Part shown: piece after piece, positions 1 to 12,043 of the stretch
How positions within the stretch are numbered: the stretch's first letter is position 1
Layout of the letters: each line of letters starts with the position of its first letter
Assembly: GCA_021464245.1 (NCBI GenBank)
Contig: JADCRB010000013.1
Span: 8,902,895-8,966,894, forward strand
Direction of reading: 5' to 3'
Length of the DNA: 64,000 bases
Source of the DNA: Carallia brachiata
Taxonomy: Eukaryota; Streptophyta; Magnoliopsida; Malpighiales; Rhizophoraceae
Notes under the pieces: model-generated
Told to the model about the DNA's origin: nothing
Databases searched by the model: none
What the model saw: only the letters and a program-made list of their open reading frames with translations
Translations under genes and position numbers: made by a program

Positions 1-520
1 TACAGTTTCTGGACAAAAATGGAATATCCAGAGTTTCTCCCTTATACTACTTTTGAAGATGCTACTAGACAAAAGAGGCACCATTCTCATAGTGATGTTG
101 CGTACAGTATTTTATGTGACCAATAATAACTAAATTGGTATCAGGAGTTAGCAGAGCTGTGGGTGACTACCCAGTTTCTTTAGTCGTACAGTTTCAGCCT
201 TTGCTTGCCTGGTCTCAATTGGTCTATTTATCCTCATCTTTCAAGTCACATGAACTGTAATTTGCTTAAAAAATCCGATTGCAAAGCACTGTAAACTCTT
301 TGAAGAGAAAAACTGTAAGCCTACCCTGACCATTTTTTACTTGTCAGAAGCTTTTTATAAGCTTCCTTTATAAGGGATGGCTTGACATTAAGCCTAATGC
401 AGTTGCTTCCCTCCCCGTCCCCCCTTCCCTCCACCCTTCATAAAAAAAATATTACTTTATTATTTCTGACTTGCTTGTGATTTCTCATATTTGAATGGCA
501 CCATCTAATGTTTTCTACAG

Positions 521-1658
521 ATAAAGAGTCTTTTGGGGACACAGGTTGAGTGGCTGTACTACATTCTCCAGGCATTTAACTCTGGTGATTTAGTTCGATA
601 TCAAGAATTATGCCGTGTGCATAATGCTTCCCTGAGGGCTCAGCCAGCCTTAGTTGAGAATGAGCAGAAGCTATTGGAAAAGATTAACATACTCTGCCTC
701 ATGGAGATTATCTTCAGGTATGCATGCCTTTTTAATATCCCACGGATGAACTAGTTGAGAGATTTTTGTCCTAGCTTATGTATTATTATCGTCTGAATTA
801 GAAGGTGTCTCCCTGCAGCCGTCCTTCCGAAGATCGAACTATTCCGTTGAATGTTATTGCAGAGCGTACAAAGCTTTCCATTGAGGATGTGGAGCATCTT
901 CTTATGAAGAGCCTTTCAGTAAGTGCTTTCTTCCCTGTTCCGGATGACAAAAATTGTACACCTATATAATTATCCATTTGAATGATATACGTGTATATCA
1001 TTATTATTGTTGATACGAAGCTCCTTGAGCTGGGCAAATTCCACAACTGTCCTTTTTCAATAGCATATTAGGTTGTGACATACTCCTGAGTGAAAGTTAA
1101 ATTAAAAAAAAAATGAGTACTGGGTGCCGTTTTTGAGCAATAATTCAATATTTATCAAGAAAACGGGAAAGAGATAAGCTAGGGTGGGTGAGATGGGTTG
1201 ATGAGATGGTGAAGAGGAAGAAAAAGAGAAGATAGATTGTTGAAATAATACCTTCACCCTAAGAGCTTTTGTGTGCCAGTATAACCGTGCTCCTATGGCT
1301 GCAATTTACACTAATAAGCAACCCTGCCTTATATTTGGATCTAAGTGCTTAATCATGTGAGTGCCAAGGAAGATGGCTTTGTTTAATAGAGCATACTCAT
1401 TCTTCCTTAAGATTGATTGAGTTGCTAAACTTGATGATTGCGTTCCCTGCTTTTAACACAGTTTTATTGCAGGTCCATCTTATCGAGGGTATAGTTGATC
1501 AAGTTGAGGGGACGGTACATGTGTCCTGGGTGCAGCCAAGAGTTCTGGGGATTTCACAGGTCAAATCCTTGAGAGATCGGCTGGACAATTGGTTGGATAA
1601 AGTACACACGGCTTTATTATCTATCGAAGCAGAAACACCCGATCTCATTGCAACATGA
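521..1658 (+). CDS. RPN9: 26S proteasome non-ATPase subunit RPN9 (PSMD13), C-terminal exons, partial
   Basis: Three exons joined at 521-717, 819-918 and 1473-1658 encode the last 160 residues of the RPN9 lid subunit of the 26S proteasome regulatory particle; the 5' part lies outside the window. All junctions are GT/AG and phases agree (197+100+186 nt). Recognisable family segments are VEWLYYILQAFN, the PCI-domain stretch ERTKLSIEDVEHLLMKSLS, and the tail WLDKVHTALLSIEAETPDL, which ends at a TGA. RPN9 is a PCI-domain scaffold of the lid in cytosol and nucleus, with no catalytic activity of its own. Positions 1-520 read as intron, since the preceding family segment is absent there. Arabidopsis has two paralogues and I cannot say which this matches. 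Identity is near certain; only the transcription end is unknown. Confidence 0.95.
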
Positions 1659-2719
1659 TTTTCCTCCCTTCTGATCCTGGTTTCCTTTCTGCCTATTCTC
1701 ACAATGGCTTCATCTAAAATGGAATGACACATCTGCAAAGTGGAGAGACTAGCCTAGGATGCGTGAACATTAGGCCGAACTTTTCATGGTTCCATTTCAT
1801 ATTGCAGAATCCTTTTCGCAGATCAATTCTCTTGAAGGCGCAGCTTTTTTTTCAATTAGATATTTCAGTTTCTCATTCGGTGGCCGGGGAGAACATGAAT
1901 GTATTGAAAACAACATGGTATGCTTGTTATGAGATATCTTAAGAATTTAAATTGGATTCATTCAAAGTGAACCAACTTGCTTCTGACTGCCCACTTAAGT
2001 TTTAATGATGCTTAAACTCGCTTCATTGTTACATTGGTTTGTGCCTTGTACTATGGTGGCTTGTCGGGCAGTGAATCCTGAATCAGATTAGGTCGCTGTG
2101 TCTCATTTTTAATACCAATATATGTTAACTAACTGCTTTCATTGTATGCTTTTTTTTTTTTTTTTTTTTTTTTTGGTTAAAAAACAATTCATTTAGAGTA
2201 TGTCAGTTATTGGATCTGTGAGTTAGGATTAAAGTAATCTCTTTTGATTGCTCCATTCAACTTAATTTATAGGAATTTATAGGAAAAGATTTCTCGAAAC
2301 TTTTACTTAAATACAATTGAATCTGAGTGAGTTTTTTTCAAATTCGATCATGGTGCTTGAACTCGCAATGTCATGTTATGATATTTAATTCCTAATTAAA
2401 GAGACAGACAAAGAGACAGATATTAATAACAAAATTTAAATTCTTGTCAATACTCCCATTTGATTGATTGCTTTCAGTAAATATTGATGGAATTATTTAT
2501 TATGCATGGATATATTAAAAAAAAAAGTGTAATATATATATATACATATTATTAAAATATGAGAATATCATTAATTTGCTAGGTCCCTACCCTTTGAACC
2601 ATGGGCTCGGCCAAGGCAACGTCGGAAGTTCCGTATTACATGGTAGCTATGGAATTCCAATTTCAGATCTGATTTATAGTTCAACTCTCCCATCTCGTAC
2701 ACCAAAACGAAGGAAAATG
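1659..2719. other. RPN9 3' UTR and AT-rich spacer
   Basis: No coding exon is visible. The 3' UTR probably covers the first few hundred bases after the RPN9 stop. A pure T run lies near 2150-2175, followed by AT-rich sequence up to a Mutator-like element. Confidence 0.5.
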
Positions 2720-3065
2720 CTTGTTTTGGGCCATAAAAGGTAATTTTACATATTACATATCACCTTTTATTATATTTCACTCATAATATTTTTTTTATTA
2801 AAATTAATTTTTAATATTATTTTCATCAATTTAATTAAAATTTTTAATCAGCAGCACTGTTAAATTAACTAATGTAGCATAATAAAACGTGACACACGAT
2901 TACTTTGTTGTACTTGTCAACATGATGTGGCATTATTAATTTTTTTTTCACTCTTCTTCGGGTTAAACTAAAAAAATCAGTTTCTTTTAAGGAATAAAGG
3001 AAAACAAAAAACAGATTTAGAAATTTATATTAACCTTAATAGCACCGTTATACTTTCAAAATTTT

Positions 3066-3236
3066 TTACCTAATTTTTTTTTTTGTTCAAATTGTAACAA
3101 TTTTATTACTTTTTATAACAACACTTTTATTTTTTATAATAAAAAAAATACAAATTTTTTAATTATAAAAAATAAAAAAATCTCTACAGAAAATAATAAA
3201 ATTGTTGCAATTCAGGCAAAAAAAATTCAGACAAAA
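3066..3236. mobile_element. Small palindromic element nested in the MULE
   Basis: An AT-rich inverted repeat of about 40 bp arms: the block around AATTGTAACAATTTTATTA at 3090 is matched in reverse complement by AATTGCAACAATTTTATTA ending near 3220, with a further T-rich match outward on each side. The structure looks like a MITE fold-back. I found no convincing target duplication. Confidence 0.55.
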
Positions 3237-3796
3237 ATTACTGGCGCCCTACTTTTATCCAAACCCTAAGTTGGTAGCCAAATTCGCTACACTCACAAAA
3301 TCTCAGTTCCTCATCTCTTCGTCCTTCAAATTTTCGTTCTTTCTTCGGTAGGCAACCTGTCTCCACACAATCTTCCTGTTCAGCACCGAAGAAACAATAA
3401 AATGTGGACTGGGTTACAAAAAAGAAGAGGCTTTGGTCGAGCAGGACTAGGAGAAGAACTCCTTTGCGAATTCGGAGTTTCGAACAATGAAGCGAAGATA
3501 GATAGCTTCTTCCTTTGGTTTTCTTGTTCTTCGTGAATAGAATTACAGCGCATTTTACTTGACCGCAGAAAACATGAGAATCAACTTGGGTTTTTCGATG
3601 GGTTACGAAAAAGAACAACTAAACAAAGATAAAATTGGGAATCAATTTGGGTTTTTAGATGTCAATGGAATGGTTCGGAGCATGGGTTACGAAAACGAAT
3701 CGTCTGGAAAAGCCATCGACTTTGGACTTTGGAGGCCCAGACGTTTTGGACAAAATTTTTCTAAATTTCCTTCTAATTAAACAAAGTTTAAAAATG

Positions 3797-4172
3797 ATTA
3801 ATATACAAAAATATTATAAATTTTATTTAAAATAATAAATTTAACACTAATTTTAAAAAATAATAAATTTTATATTAATTTTACATAAAATAATAAATTT
3901 AGTACGTTGTAAAATTTCTTAAATAAAATTTATCTACTTGAATAATATGAGATTAACTTATATAATTATTATACTATCAAAACATATATATTTTTATAAA
4001 TTTGTCATCAAAACTAATAGATTCTATTTATATAAAATCATTACGTACTAAATTTATTATTTTAAGTAAAATTGATATTAAATTTATTATATTTTAAATT
4101 AGTACTACATTTATTATTAGTTTAGGTAAAATTAATGATATTTTTATATATTAACTCTTTAAAAAAATTCAT
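3797..4172. mobile_element. Palindromic MITE nested in the MULE
   Basis: Arms of about 115 bp are inverted copies: 3797-3915 against the reverse complement of 4045-4172, sharing TAATAAATTTAGTACGT at the inner ends and TTAATATAYAAAAATAT at the outer ends. The loop is about 130 bp and AT-rich. At the right boundary a 28-30 bp unit containing AACTCTTTAAAAAAATTCAT is directly repeated (about 4147-4200). No coding capacity. Confidence 0.75.
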
Positions 4173-4465
4173 ATATATTAACTCTTTAAAAAAATTCATT
4201 TTTTAATTTAATTTTCAAAAAATAAAAAAAAAATAACAATGCCACGTCGGACATGGCATTGCTGACATGTATAAAAATGAACGACGTGTCTTGTTCTATC
4301 GTGCTATATTAGTTGACTCAAAGGTGTTATTGACAAAATAATCAAATTAGATTAATGAAAATAGTGTTAAGGACTAATTTTAACAAATATATATATACAT
4401 TACCGATGAAATATGATAAAAACTGAAATATAGTAGATGAAACTAGCCTTTATACCTTGTTTTGG

Positions 4466-5522
4466 AAACGCTCATGAACTGCTGAAGGGAACCAAAGCAT
4501 ACGGTAAAAATTTACTTCCCATCCGGTGAATCCAAAAACCAAAATTGACAGTGTCACTCCGCTGAAATGAGATTTATACTGCCATTATGACTATTGTTAG
4601 ACACACCACACGTCATGATCATTGGGCATGCATTTTTGTATTCTTTCTCCAATTTCAAAGGGAGGAAGTGCAGTAGTGCACTGTGGCTTTAAAGGTAAAA
4701 TTTAGAAAAAGGCTAGGGACAGCAAATTAAGACTTTTGAAGCAAAACTCTCCTGGATTCTGGTTTTGCTGCGAGTTGGGAGAGCTTGATCATGAGTTGCG
4801 TATTGGTATCAACTTGTATCACTTATCCAATCATATGAAAGGGACAGCCGCCACGAGCTTTTGTAATGAAAAGAAGACTTTGTCAAGGAGACGTGTTGTT
4901 CCCTTTTCTTTTTTTTTTTTTTTTTTCTTTGGGTCTAGTAGACTAGTGATTTCACTTTCCGCCGTTATAACCAAGATTTGTTCAATTTTTGGAATTTCAA
5001 AGTCAACGACAACAATATTTTACCTGAAAGTTGAACGGATGTAGATTCATGTATTGTAATCATTGTTATTGTTTGTACATTGTATTTTTTAGTTTTTAAT
5101 TAATAATTATAATTGACAATAAAAATTATAAATATACATCAAATAGTCATAATATTATAATATGAATTCACGTTTACAACGTGTTAATGGACACATCTAC
5201 ATGAAAGTCCTTCCCATAAGGAATTTGCGCCAACATCACCTTTGATTGGCCAAGGATACATACATCTCAACTGTTTTTATTCTTACCTTTTTATTTGTGA
5301 TTTTGGTTGATCTTCAAGGCACAAATAGTTCAGAAAAATATTGTTTGAAGATTCAATGTCTCATGAACTAAACACACCATCTTGGCACTTGGCAGATAAT
5401 TTAGAAGATGTATTTATGTATAGGAAAAAAGGTGAATTTAAACATTCAGCTACAAATGCAGTAAATGGTAGGCTATAAGACCCAAAAGAAATAAAGCCAG
5501 ACAATGGAAAGCAAACTTGGGC
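4466..5522. other. Intergenic spacer, no gene seen
   Basis: AT-rich DNA between the MULE and the 3' end of the receptor kinase. A T run lies near 4909-4926. The only reading frame of note (4736-5044) runs through this homopolymer and matches no family I know. Confidence 0.5.
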
Positions 5523-8500
5523 TCAGCCAATTCTGTTTTGACTTGCAGCTCCAGTGTTAAGAAATGTCTTCTTGATCACATGGAACTCCTTGAGAGCATC
5601 TTGAATATCCATTCTGTCTCCTGGTAATTCAGCAGAACACAGTACCCCAATCCTGAGTATTGATGCCAGGCAGTGGTCAATCTGGTGAATGTTGCTCCTC
5701 ACAGCGCTCCTGGTGGTGCCATTGCTTGATTCCCCTTCCGCTTCCAGTGATGAGAGTTGGGGTTCAATGACCTGCATAGCTTGATTGGGAAGTGCCATCC
5801 TGACATAGCCATGGAGGCTAAGGCCCCCAGTGAACATGCTGTCTGTTGGTCTCTTTCCTGTGAACAACTCCAGCAGAAGAATCCCATAACTGTACATATC
5901 ACCTTGTGTTGATGGCTTTGTACCTAAGCCATATTCTGCAGTCAGAAAAACAATGAACTGTTGTGAAAATCTCAAACTAACTTAAAAACTTGAACTGTTT
6001 CGTGTTGATTTTCAAAGACAACTAGAAATTATATACCAGATTAGGTTCTTAGGATAGCAGTGATGATCTTACCTGGAGCTGCGTAACCAATGGTTCCATT
6101 TAAACCGGATGAGCTTGCTTGGGAATGAGAGGTTGTTATAGCACTGGCTAAAACCAACCTGGCAAGCCCAAAATCACCAACATGGGCAGTAAGGTCATTG
6201 TCAAGAAGGATATTGCTTGGCTTCAAATCACAGTGGACAATGGTGTGTGGCAGTGATGGTGAAGATAATCTAATGCAGCAGCAACGTCGATTGCTATGTT
6301 TAGTCTCTGAACCAAGTTCAACCTCTTAGATTCTTCAATCTCCAGTGCATTGGGGTGCAACCAAGCCTCCAGACTTCCGTTTGGCATGAACTCATATATC
6401 AAGGCTTTGAAGTCATTGCCTTTAAAATCTATGCTGGAGCAGGAAGATATAATCTTAACAAGATTTCGATGCCGAATGTTCTTTAACGCTTCACATTCAG
6501 ACAAGAAACTCTTGTTAGCTCCTCTTTCCTGAAGATGGAAGACCTTGACAGCAACAATTTTTTCTTTGTTGGAAGAAGTACTCTGTACACTGAGCCAAAG
6601 CTTCCCTCACCAATCAAATTGGCTAAAGAAAACCCATCAGTCGCTTGATGAAGTTCTGCATATGTAAATTCCACATGCAGTTGCAAGGTGGATGCATGGA
6701 CCTGTTTTGGATGCCTTCTCCAATAAAAGAAGAAAAAAATGCAGGCTGATAACAGAAAGGCAGAGGCAATTGCACAAACAATGAAAATCACAATTCTGGG
6801 GGCACTGTGCTTTCTATGTTTCTCTGGTGCTGGTGCTGGTGCTGGTGCTGCAGCTGGACATGGTGGTAACTGTAGTTGCCTGATTCCTCCACACAACTTC
6901 GGATTCCCCAAAACCGAAAAGTTTTGGGTACTTGAAAAGACCCCATTGGTTGGAACTTCACCATAAAAGCTATTAAAGGAAAGACTGACATACAATAGGT
7001 ATTCTAGATTACTGAGATAACCCGGAAACTGCCCAGACAAGTTATTGCTAGAAAGATCTAGAATTTGAATGTTTCTTAAATTTGCAAATGATGAAGGGAT
7101 GCTTCCTTCAAAAAGGTTACCGGACATCTGTACCAAATCTAAGGTCAGACAATCACCGAGCGCACTTGGAATTTCTCCAGAAAATCGGTTGCCATCAATA
7201 TAAAAACTAGTAAGAGCTTTCAAATTGCCCAACTGCATTGGCAGTGGGCCGCTAAATTGATTGTCAGACAAGTAAAGACCATTTAAGGCTAACGAAGAAC
7301 CGATGAGTACTTGTTCTGGTATTGTGCCGATAAGATTGTTTAAAGAAATGTCCAGATTCCGCAGGCCGCTGCAGTTACTCAGTGAAACAGGTATCGTTCC
7401 TTCCAGGGAATTTTGCCACAGAATAAGATCACTGAAATCAGAGAGGCCGCCAACAGAGTAAGGAATACTTCCTGACAATTGGTTGCGGTCCAGGTAAAGG
7501 GCTTGCAACTGGGAAAGTTTTCCAATGGAATCAGGAATGTTGCCAGTGATGTTGTTGGCAGACAATCCTAGATAAACCAAGCCGACAAGATTAGAAATAC
7601 CTTCAGGAATATTGCCATAAATGTAATTCTCACGCAGGCCAAGAAATGCGAGCTTGGTCGAGAGGTTTGTAATTGCTGTAGGAAATGCACCCTTCAGGCC
7701 ACAGTCCAAGGCCAAAAAAATTCGTAGCTGGGTACAATTGGTAAGGGAACTGATAAAGCCCATGTCATCAGTACTGTTCTCAGTTCCAAACTGATTGTAT
7801 TGCAATTGCAGTGTTTGTAAGTCCTGAAGGGCTCCAAGGTTTTGAGGCAAGGGTCCAATGAAAGAATTGAAAGAGATGTCAATGTTTCGGAGTCTTGAAG
7901 CATTGGCAAGCGTGGATGGAATGGTACCAAAAAACTGGTTTCCTTCAAGTCTTAAATCCTGGAGTTTGGGAAGATTCAGCCCAAAATTGGGCAGCAGTTG
8001 TCCATACAATGAGTTGCTGGACATATTTATTGACATCAGGGACGATTTATTGAATAGAGAATCAGGAAAAACGCCAGACAAGTTGTTAAAACCAAAATCC
8101 AAGACCTGTAAATTGGAGAGATGTCCTAGCTCCAAAGGAATAGACCCTTCAAGATAGTTGGATCCCAGATAAAGATCTGTAAGGGTGGTCAGATTTCCCA
8201 CTGAGGGTGGGATTATCCCACTAAGTTGGTTGCTTGCAAGACTCAAAACAACAAGCTTAGGCAGAGAGCCTATCCTGCAGGAATGTCTCCAGTCAAATTG
8301 TTTCTAGATAATTGTATACTTCTAAGTTCTGAGCAGTTGAATATGTCACCAGGAATCACTCCTTCAAACAAATTATTATTGAGAACAAGTGTGCGAAGCC
8401 GGAACAGGCCGCCAACCTCTGGAGGAATATTGCCCCGGAAGCTGTTTCCTGTCAGATTTATCACTCTCAGGAATTCAAGCTTTCCAATGTAAGGAGACAA

Positions 8501-8802
8501 TGTGCCTTGCAAATTTAGTGATACTAGCTGTAGGACAGTGACTCTTTGGTGTCGTTGACCACAGGCAATTCCAGGCCAGTTGCAAAAGTGAGAGAATCAT
8601 TCCACGAGCTCAGGAATTGAAAAGGGTCACCCTGAATTTCACTTTTTATGGCAAGCAAAGCAAGACGGTCAGTCTCATTTGTGAAGGGAATGATAGTAGA
8701 AGTTGCTGTTGCAGTAGTGGAAAACTTAGCAAGGCTTGTGTGGAAAAGAATGCAGGTGAGAAAACAAATAAGTGTTGTGACAGCTTGCTTCTTTGTGCAC
8801 AT
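5523..8802 (-). pseudogene. LRR receptor-like kinase (At3g47570/EFR/Xa21-type), four frameshifts
   Basis: Two exons (8802-6073 and 5935-5523, GT/AG intron 6072-5936) encode an LRR-XII type receptor kinase. In order: a signal peptide (MCTKKQAVTTLICFLTCIL), an LRRNT with CNWPGIACG, about 20 extracellular LRRs of plant type (LxGxIP), a membrane segment (IVIFIVCAIASAFLLSACIF) and a kinase with GEGSFGSVY, VAVKVF, HCDLKPSN, DFGLAR and GTIGYAAPEYG. HCD in place of HRD makes it a non-RD kinase, the class used by pattern-recognition immune receptors. The intron in the kinase activation segment is typical for the family. The frame is broken by four single-base deletions, near 8585, 8273, 6581 and 6240. 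Restoring one base at each gives exactly 1049 codons, a normal family length, with no other lesion. It is therefore either a very young pseudogene or an intact gene with assembly indels. Confidence 0.9.
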
Positions 8803-8944
8803 GATTGTGTGCTTAAAGATGAAGTTTGTTGGTAACCAACTAAATGATCATGAGCATGAGTTACACACAAAGCCCATGAGCAGTATGTAACTATATATGC
8901 ATCTCTCAGTCTCTACACCTTTACATTTGGGATCCCAAAAGTCA

Positions 8945-9013
8945 GGTCAAGGAAGCAGTATTTTGTCCAGAAACTCCTCCATTCCAACCCTACGGCTGTA
9001 TTTGACTTTGACC
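8945..9013. promoter_or_regulatory. W-box cores upstream of the receptor kinase
   Basis: About 140-210 bp upstream of the kinase ATG are three WRKY-binding W-box cores: GGTCAA at 8945-8950 (minus-strand TTGACC), TTGACT at 9002-9007 and TTGACC at 9008-9013, the last two directly adjacent. Clustered W-boxes are common in defence-gene promoters; function here is inferred. Confidence 0.4.
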
Positions 9014-9117
9014 TTTCTCTGAGTAAACTACTCCTGAGTGATATGGACTTAGCCAACAATTATGTAGTTTTGCCTGCACGCTGACATTATTGGCAAATGG
9101 AATAATGAAATCACAGA

Positions 9118-9325
9118 AAATGTACGTAGACCAAAAAAAAAAAAAAAAAAACAAATGAGTAATAATTAATTGATTATTTTGTATAATAAGATAATTAATA
9201 TTTATAATAAAAATAAATATATTTTTTATTAATTTTTTATTATAAATATTAATTATCTAATTATACAAAATAATCGATAGATTGTTATACATTTATTTTA
9301 CATTTATATTTTTCTTGTCTACATA
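9118..9325. mobile_element. Fold-back MITE in the kinase 5' region
   Basis: A nearly perfect AT-rich hairpin. The sequence from about 9158 (GATTATTTTGTATAAT..AGATAATTAATATTTATAATAAAAA) is repeated in reverse complement up to about 9280, with a weaker match extending outward on both sides to GTAGAC-like ends. A run of 18-19 A's sits inside the left arm. It has no coding capacity and lies 320-520 bp upstream of the receptor kinase start. Confidence 0.7.
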
Positions 9326-9664
9326 TAATAAGACTCTTTGAATGATCTATCTTAACTTATAAATTTTCTTTGGCTAGTTGCATGGTTTGCGCGTCCGTCA
9401 CTCTTCACTGCCGCGCCACCTCCATCCTCCAGAAATAGAAATAAAATTAAAATAAATAAAAGGGTGTTGACTTGGAATGATTGTGCAGGTTGCCTGTGTT
9501 TTCCTCCAGACTGTAACATGCTAACATTGTTCAAAGTCAGTTATTTGACTTTCAAAGCTAAAGGGATGCATCACTTGGTGAGATTTAAAAAAAAAAATGA
9601 TTTCATTTGTGTTTCTTCAAAGCTTCACCATATTCAGCCAGAGGGCTCTTTTTAGGTTACTTTC

Positions 9665-9845
9665 TATTGAAAAACTGAACACTTTCCAAGCTACAACTTT
9701 TTGTTCACCATTGAGAGTTCCATTGTACACATAACCAACACTCCCCTCACCAATCAGATTCGCAGCAGATTGAGCTTTTTACATTAATTAAGCTCACGTA
9801 GGAACTCCAGAATATTTCCAGACAAATTATTGCTCGATACCGTGA
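9665..9845 (-). pseudogene. Relic of a second LRR receptor kinase
   Basis: Reading the minus strand, an LRR piece SSNNLSGNILEFLRELN (9845-9790) is followed, after a large deletion, by a kinase glycine-loop piece NLIGEGSVGYVYNGTL and KVVAWKVF ending near 9665. These are the end of the LRR block and the start of the kinase domain, so the transmembrane part has been lost. The catalytic-lysine context VAVK has become VAWK. It is the remains of a tandem copy next to the larger kinase gene. Confidence 0.75.
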
Positions 9846-9859
9846 TTTCCATTTTTTTT

Positions 9860-11340
9860 TTGGAAGGATGAATGGACATCTATACCTAATGCGCGTAGTT
9901 GAACTTGCTGATATAGTGTGCATCATATAGGGATATGTTAAAATGTTCCCCTTTTTTTCTTTTTTGGTCATTGAAATGGAATTATAAGTGATATCTCACG
10001 GTTCCATAAGTACGTAACATTCTTTCAAATAATTCTCACAACTTTTTTTTTCCCCTTTTTTATGGGTCTTATAGCAATGACTTAAATCCTTTGGACTCGA
10101 GTGCGTATTCATAATTTAGACAACTTGGCTTTCACCCAAGTTAGACTGCACATGCACATTAGATTAAATACATAAATTTATGGCAGACCATGTTTAGTAG
10201 CTTGTTGTTTTCGTTCATAAATTGGACAAATTGACTTGGCCGTCGATAGTATCTTTCAAAATTCGAATGTACATAGACTACAAAGGAATCCTGACAAGCT
10301 CTCAAATGAAAAATAATTCTTGTATAAATCAATGCAGCCCCGATAGCAACTTATATAATATAATGACTTGTTTTGTAAGAACGAATTGAATATCATATTT
10401 TGTGAGAATTCGAAAGAGTTAGCGTTTAGACCCCTATTCTCGCCTTAAAAAATAGTTGGTTGTTAAACTGAATTGTCACCCCATAGTTTCTTTTTTTTTT
10501 TTCCGGTTGTATCTAGAATATGTTTTCATGTTTTTGATATTTTTTTTAACTTCTTTGAAATCTCTTCTTTGCATTCTAGAATTCAAACGGCGGATGTTAG
10601 GACGCTATTATATATTTTGGCGTAAAAAGTGTGAAAATTTGGACTGTGGAAAGGTCCCGACCATTTTCAAACAGGCTATTGAAGAAAAAATTTTTAGGCT
10701 GCATATATATATAGTCTATATTGAATGACATTCAACAGTTTATTTATATTTTTTAAAAATTTAATATATTTTTTATAATTTAATAATTCAAATTAATATA
10801 TGTCCGGCGCATGCTCATGGTTGAATTGCCATTTATCTTTTCTGATGGAGATATTACATCCCAATTACATATTGTCATAGCACAAAAAAAAGTACCAATG
10901 ACAGTAAAGTGAGCATTTTGTGCTCTATAGAAATAGTATGCCCATAAATGTAATCCTGCAAATACCTTCAAGCAAATCAGGATCTACTCTAGCAATATGC
11001 AATATCTTTTTTTTTTTTTTGATCGAAAATATGCAATATCGTTAACATAAGGCATATCCTGTTTTATGAAATTTACAGCCATAAGGTCTTTCTTTGTGGT
11101 AAAAAAAAAAAAAGGTCTTTCTTTCTCCGAACTCCTGTAGTTTAGTTTAGCGGATTTCCGGCTAAAAAAAGTACAATAGAAATAGGATCTGATCGCACGT
11201 AGCTTGCTGGTTCTTTAAGAGATCTTCAATATACTTGTCTTTTGCTCGTGTGGTTCCAAGTTGGGGTTTGAACTGGAAGACTTTTAGACCCTATTTGCTG
11301 GGTATTATTTCTACAACTTTGTACAGATATAATATAATAG
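9860..11340. other. Intergenic spacer, no gene seen
   Basis: AT-rich, with several T or A runs (for example 10491-10502, 11008-11021 and 11100-11113). No coherent exon, repeat family or RNA gene recognised. Confidence 0.45.
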
Positions 11341-11344
11341 GGAA

Positions 11345-11580
11345 ACACTTTTTGATGGTATGTTTGGCAGCTGTCTACGTATGACAATAGATAAATTATA
11401 TAATATAGTAAAAGAATTAAAAAAATTATATGATATATTAAAAAAATTATATAATATGGGACACATATGAGGAAAGAAATTTTTTTTTAATAATTGATTA
11501 CTAGTATTGTATAATTGTTTTGTAATTTTTTTATCATATCGTATGATTTATTTATTATGTCGTATATGACAACCACCCAC
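11345..11580. mobile_element. Palindromic MITE
   Basis: The left arm TATGACAATAGATAAATTATATAATAT (written here only in part: TGACAATAGATAAATT) is matched in reverse complement by TGTCATATACGACATAATAAATAAATCATACGATAT at the right end (part: GACATAATAAATAAAT). Arms are about 70-80 bp with moderate identity. No clear target duplication. Confidence 0.55.
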
Positions 11581-12043
11581 AACTACTTAAGAGACAGCCA
11601 TGTAGTGGTACTCTAATAAATATAGAATCTATTACTTTTACTTTATTCTTTTGCTAAATCGATAATTCCATATAAATTCAATTTAAAATATGCTTTGTTT
11701 AGTTGTGGAAGTAATTAACTGAAGGGAACCAAAATTTAAGTTAATCGAACTGTATTTTAAAATTGGTTAATTGTACTGATATAAACCTACTTTTTTAGTT
11801 TGGTTAATAGTGTCATTACATATATCACATTTTTTTGAATTTTTTCTAATAATTTCAGAATAATTACTAATAGAACTATGTGTATAAATAAATTTCCTTA
11901 AATTATAATTGTTTATCTTAAGTAATCCCTCATTTTGCTTTATATAAGTACAATTGTAAATTTTTAGGTGCATGCGATGATTCATACATGCTAGTGAATC
12001 TCAGCTGTAAAGCTGTCAAGCTAATAATCATTGCCTTATAGTG

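Larger units (their letters stand above)
2730..4456. mobile_element. Non-autonomous Mutator-like element (MULE) with ~230-bp TIRs
   Basis: The ends are long imperfect terminal inverted repeats of about 230 bp. Roughly 2730-2960 matches the reverse complement of 4225-4456, including the shared blocks ATTAACTAAT, GTAGCA/ATAGCA and ATGTGGCATT/ACGTGGCATT. The element is flanked by a perfect direct repeat TTGTTTTGG at 2721-2729 and 4457-4465, extendable to 10 bp with the preceding C. A 9-10 bp duplication with long TIRs is the hallmark of the Mutator superfamily. The interior has no transposase. It holds a 5'-UTR-like, less AT-rich stretch (3240-3780) and two further palindromic insertions. Short reading frames inside are not recognisable proteins. 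Confidence 0.85.

Noticed and set aside
3238..3618. 126-codon minus-strand reading frame inside the first MULE
   Set aside because: Low-complexity Phe/Leu stretches, no family, no splice or promoter support.
7858..8157. 99-codon plus-strand frame
   Set aside because: Antisense shadow of the LRR block of the receptor kinase.
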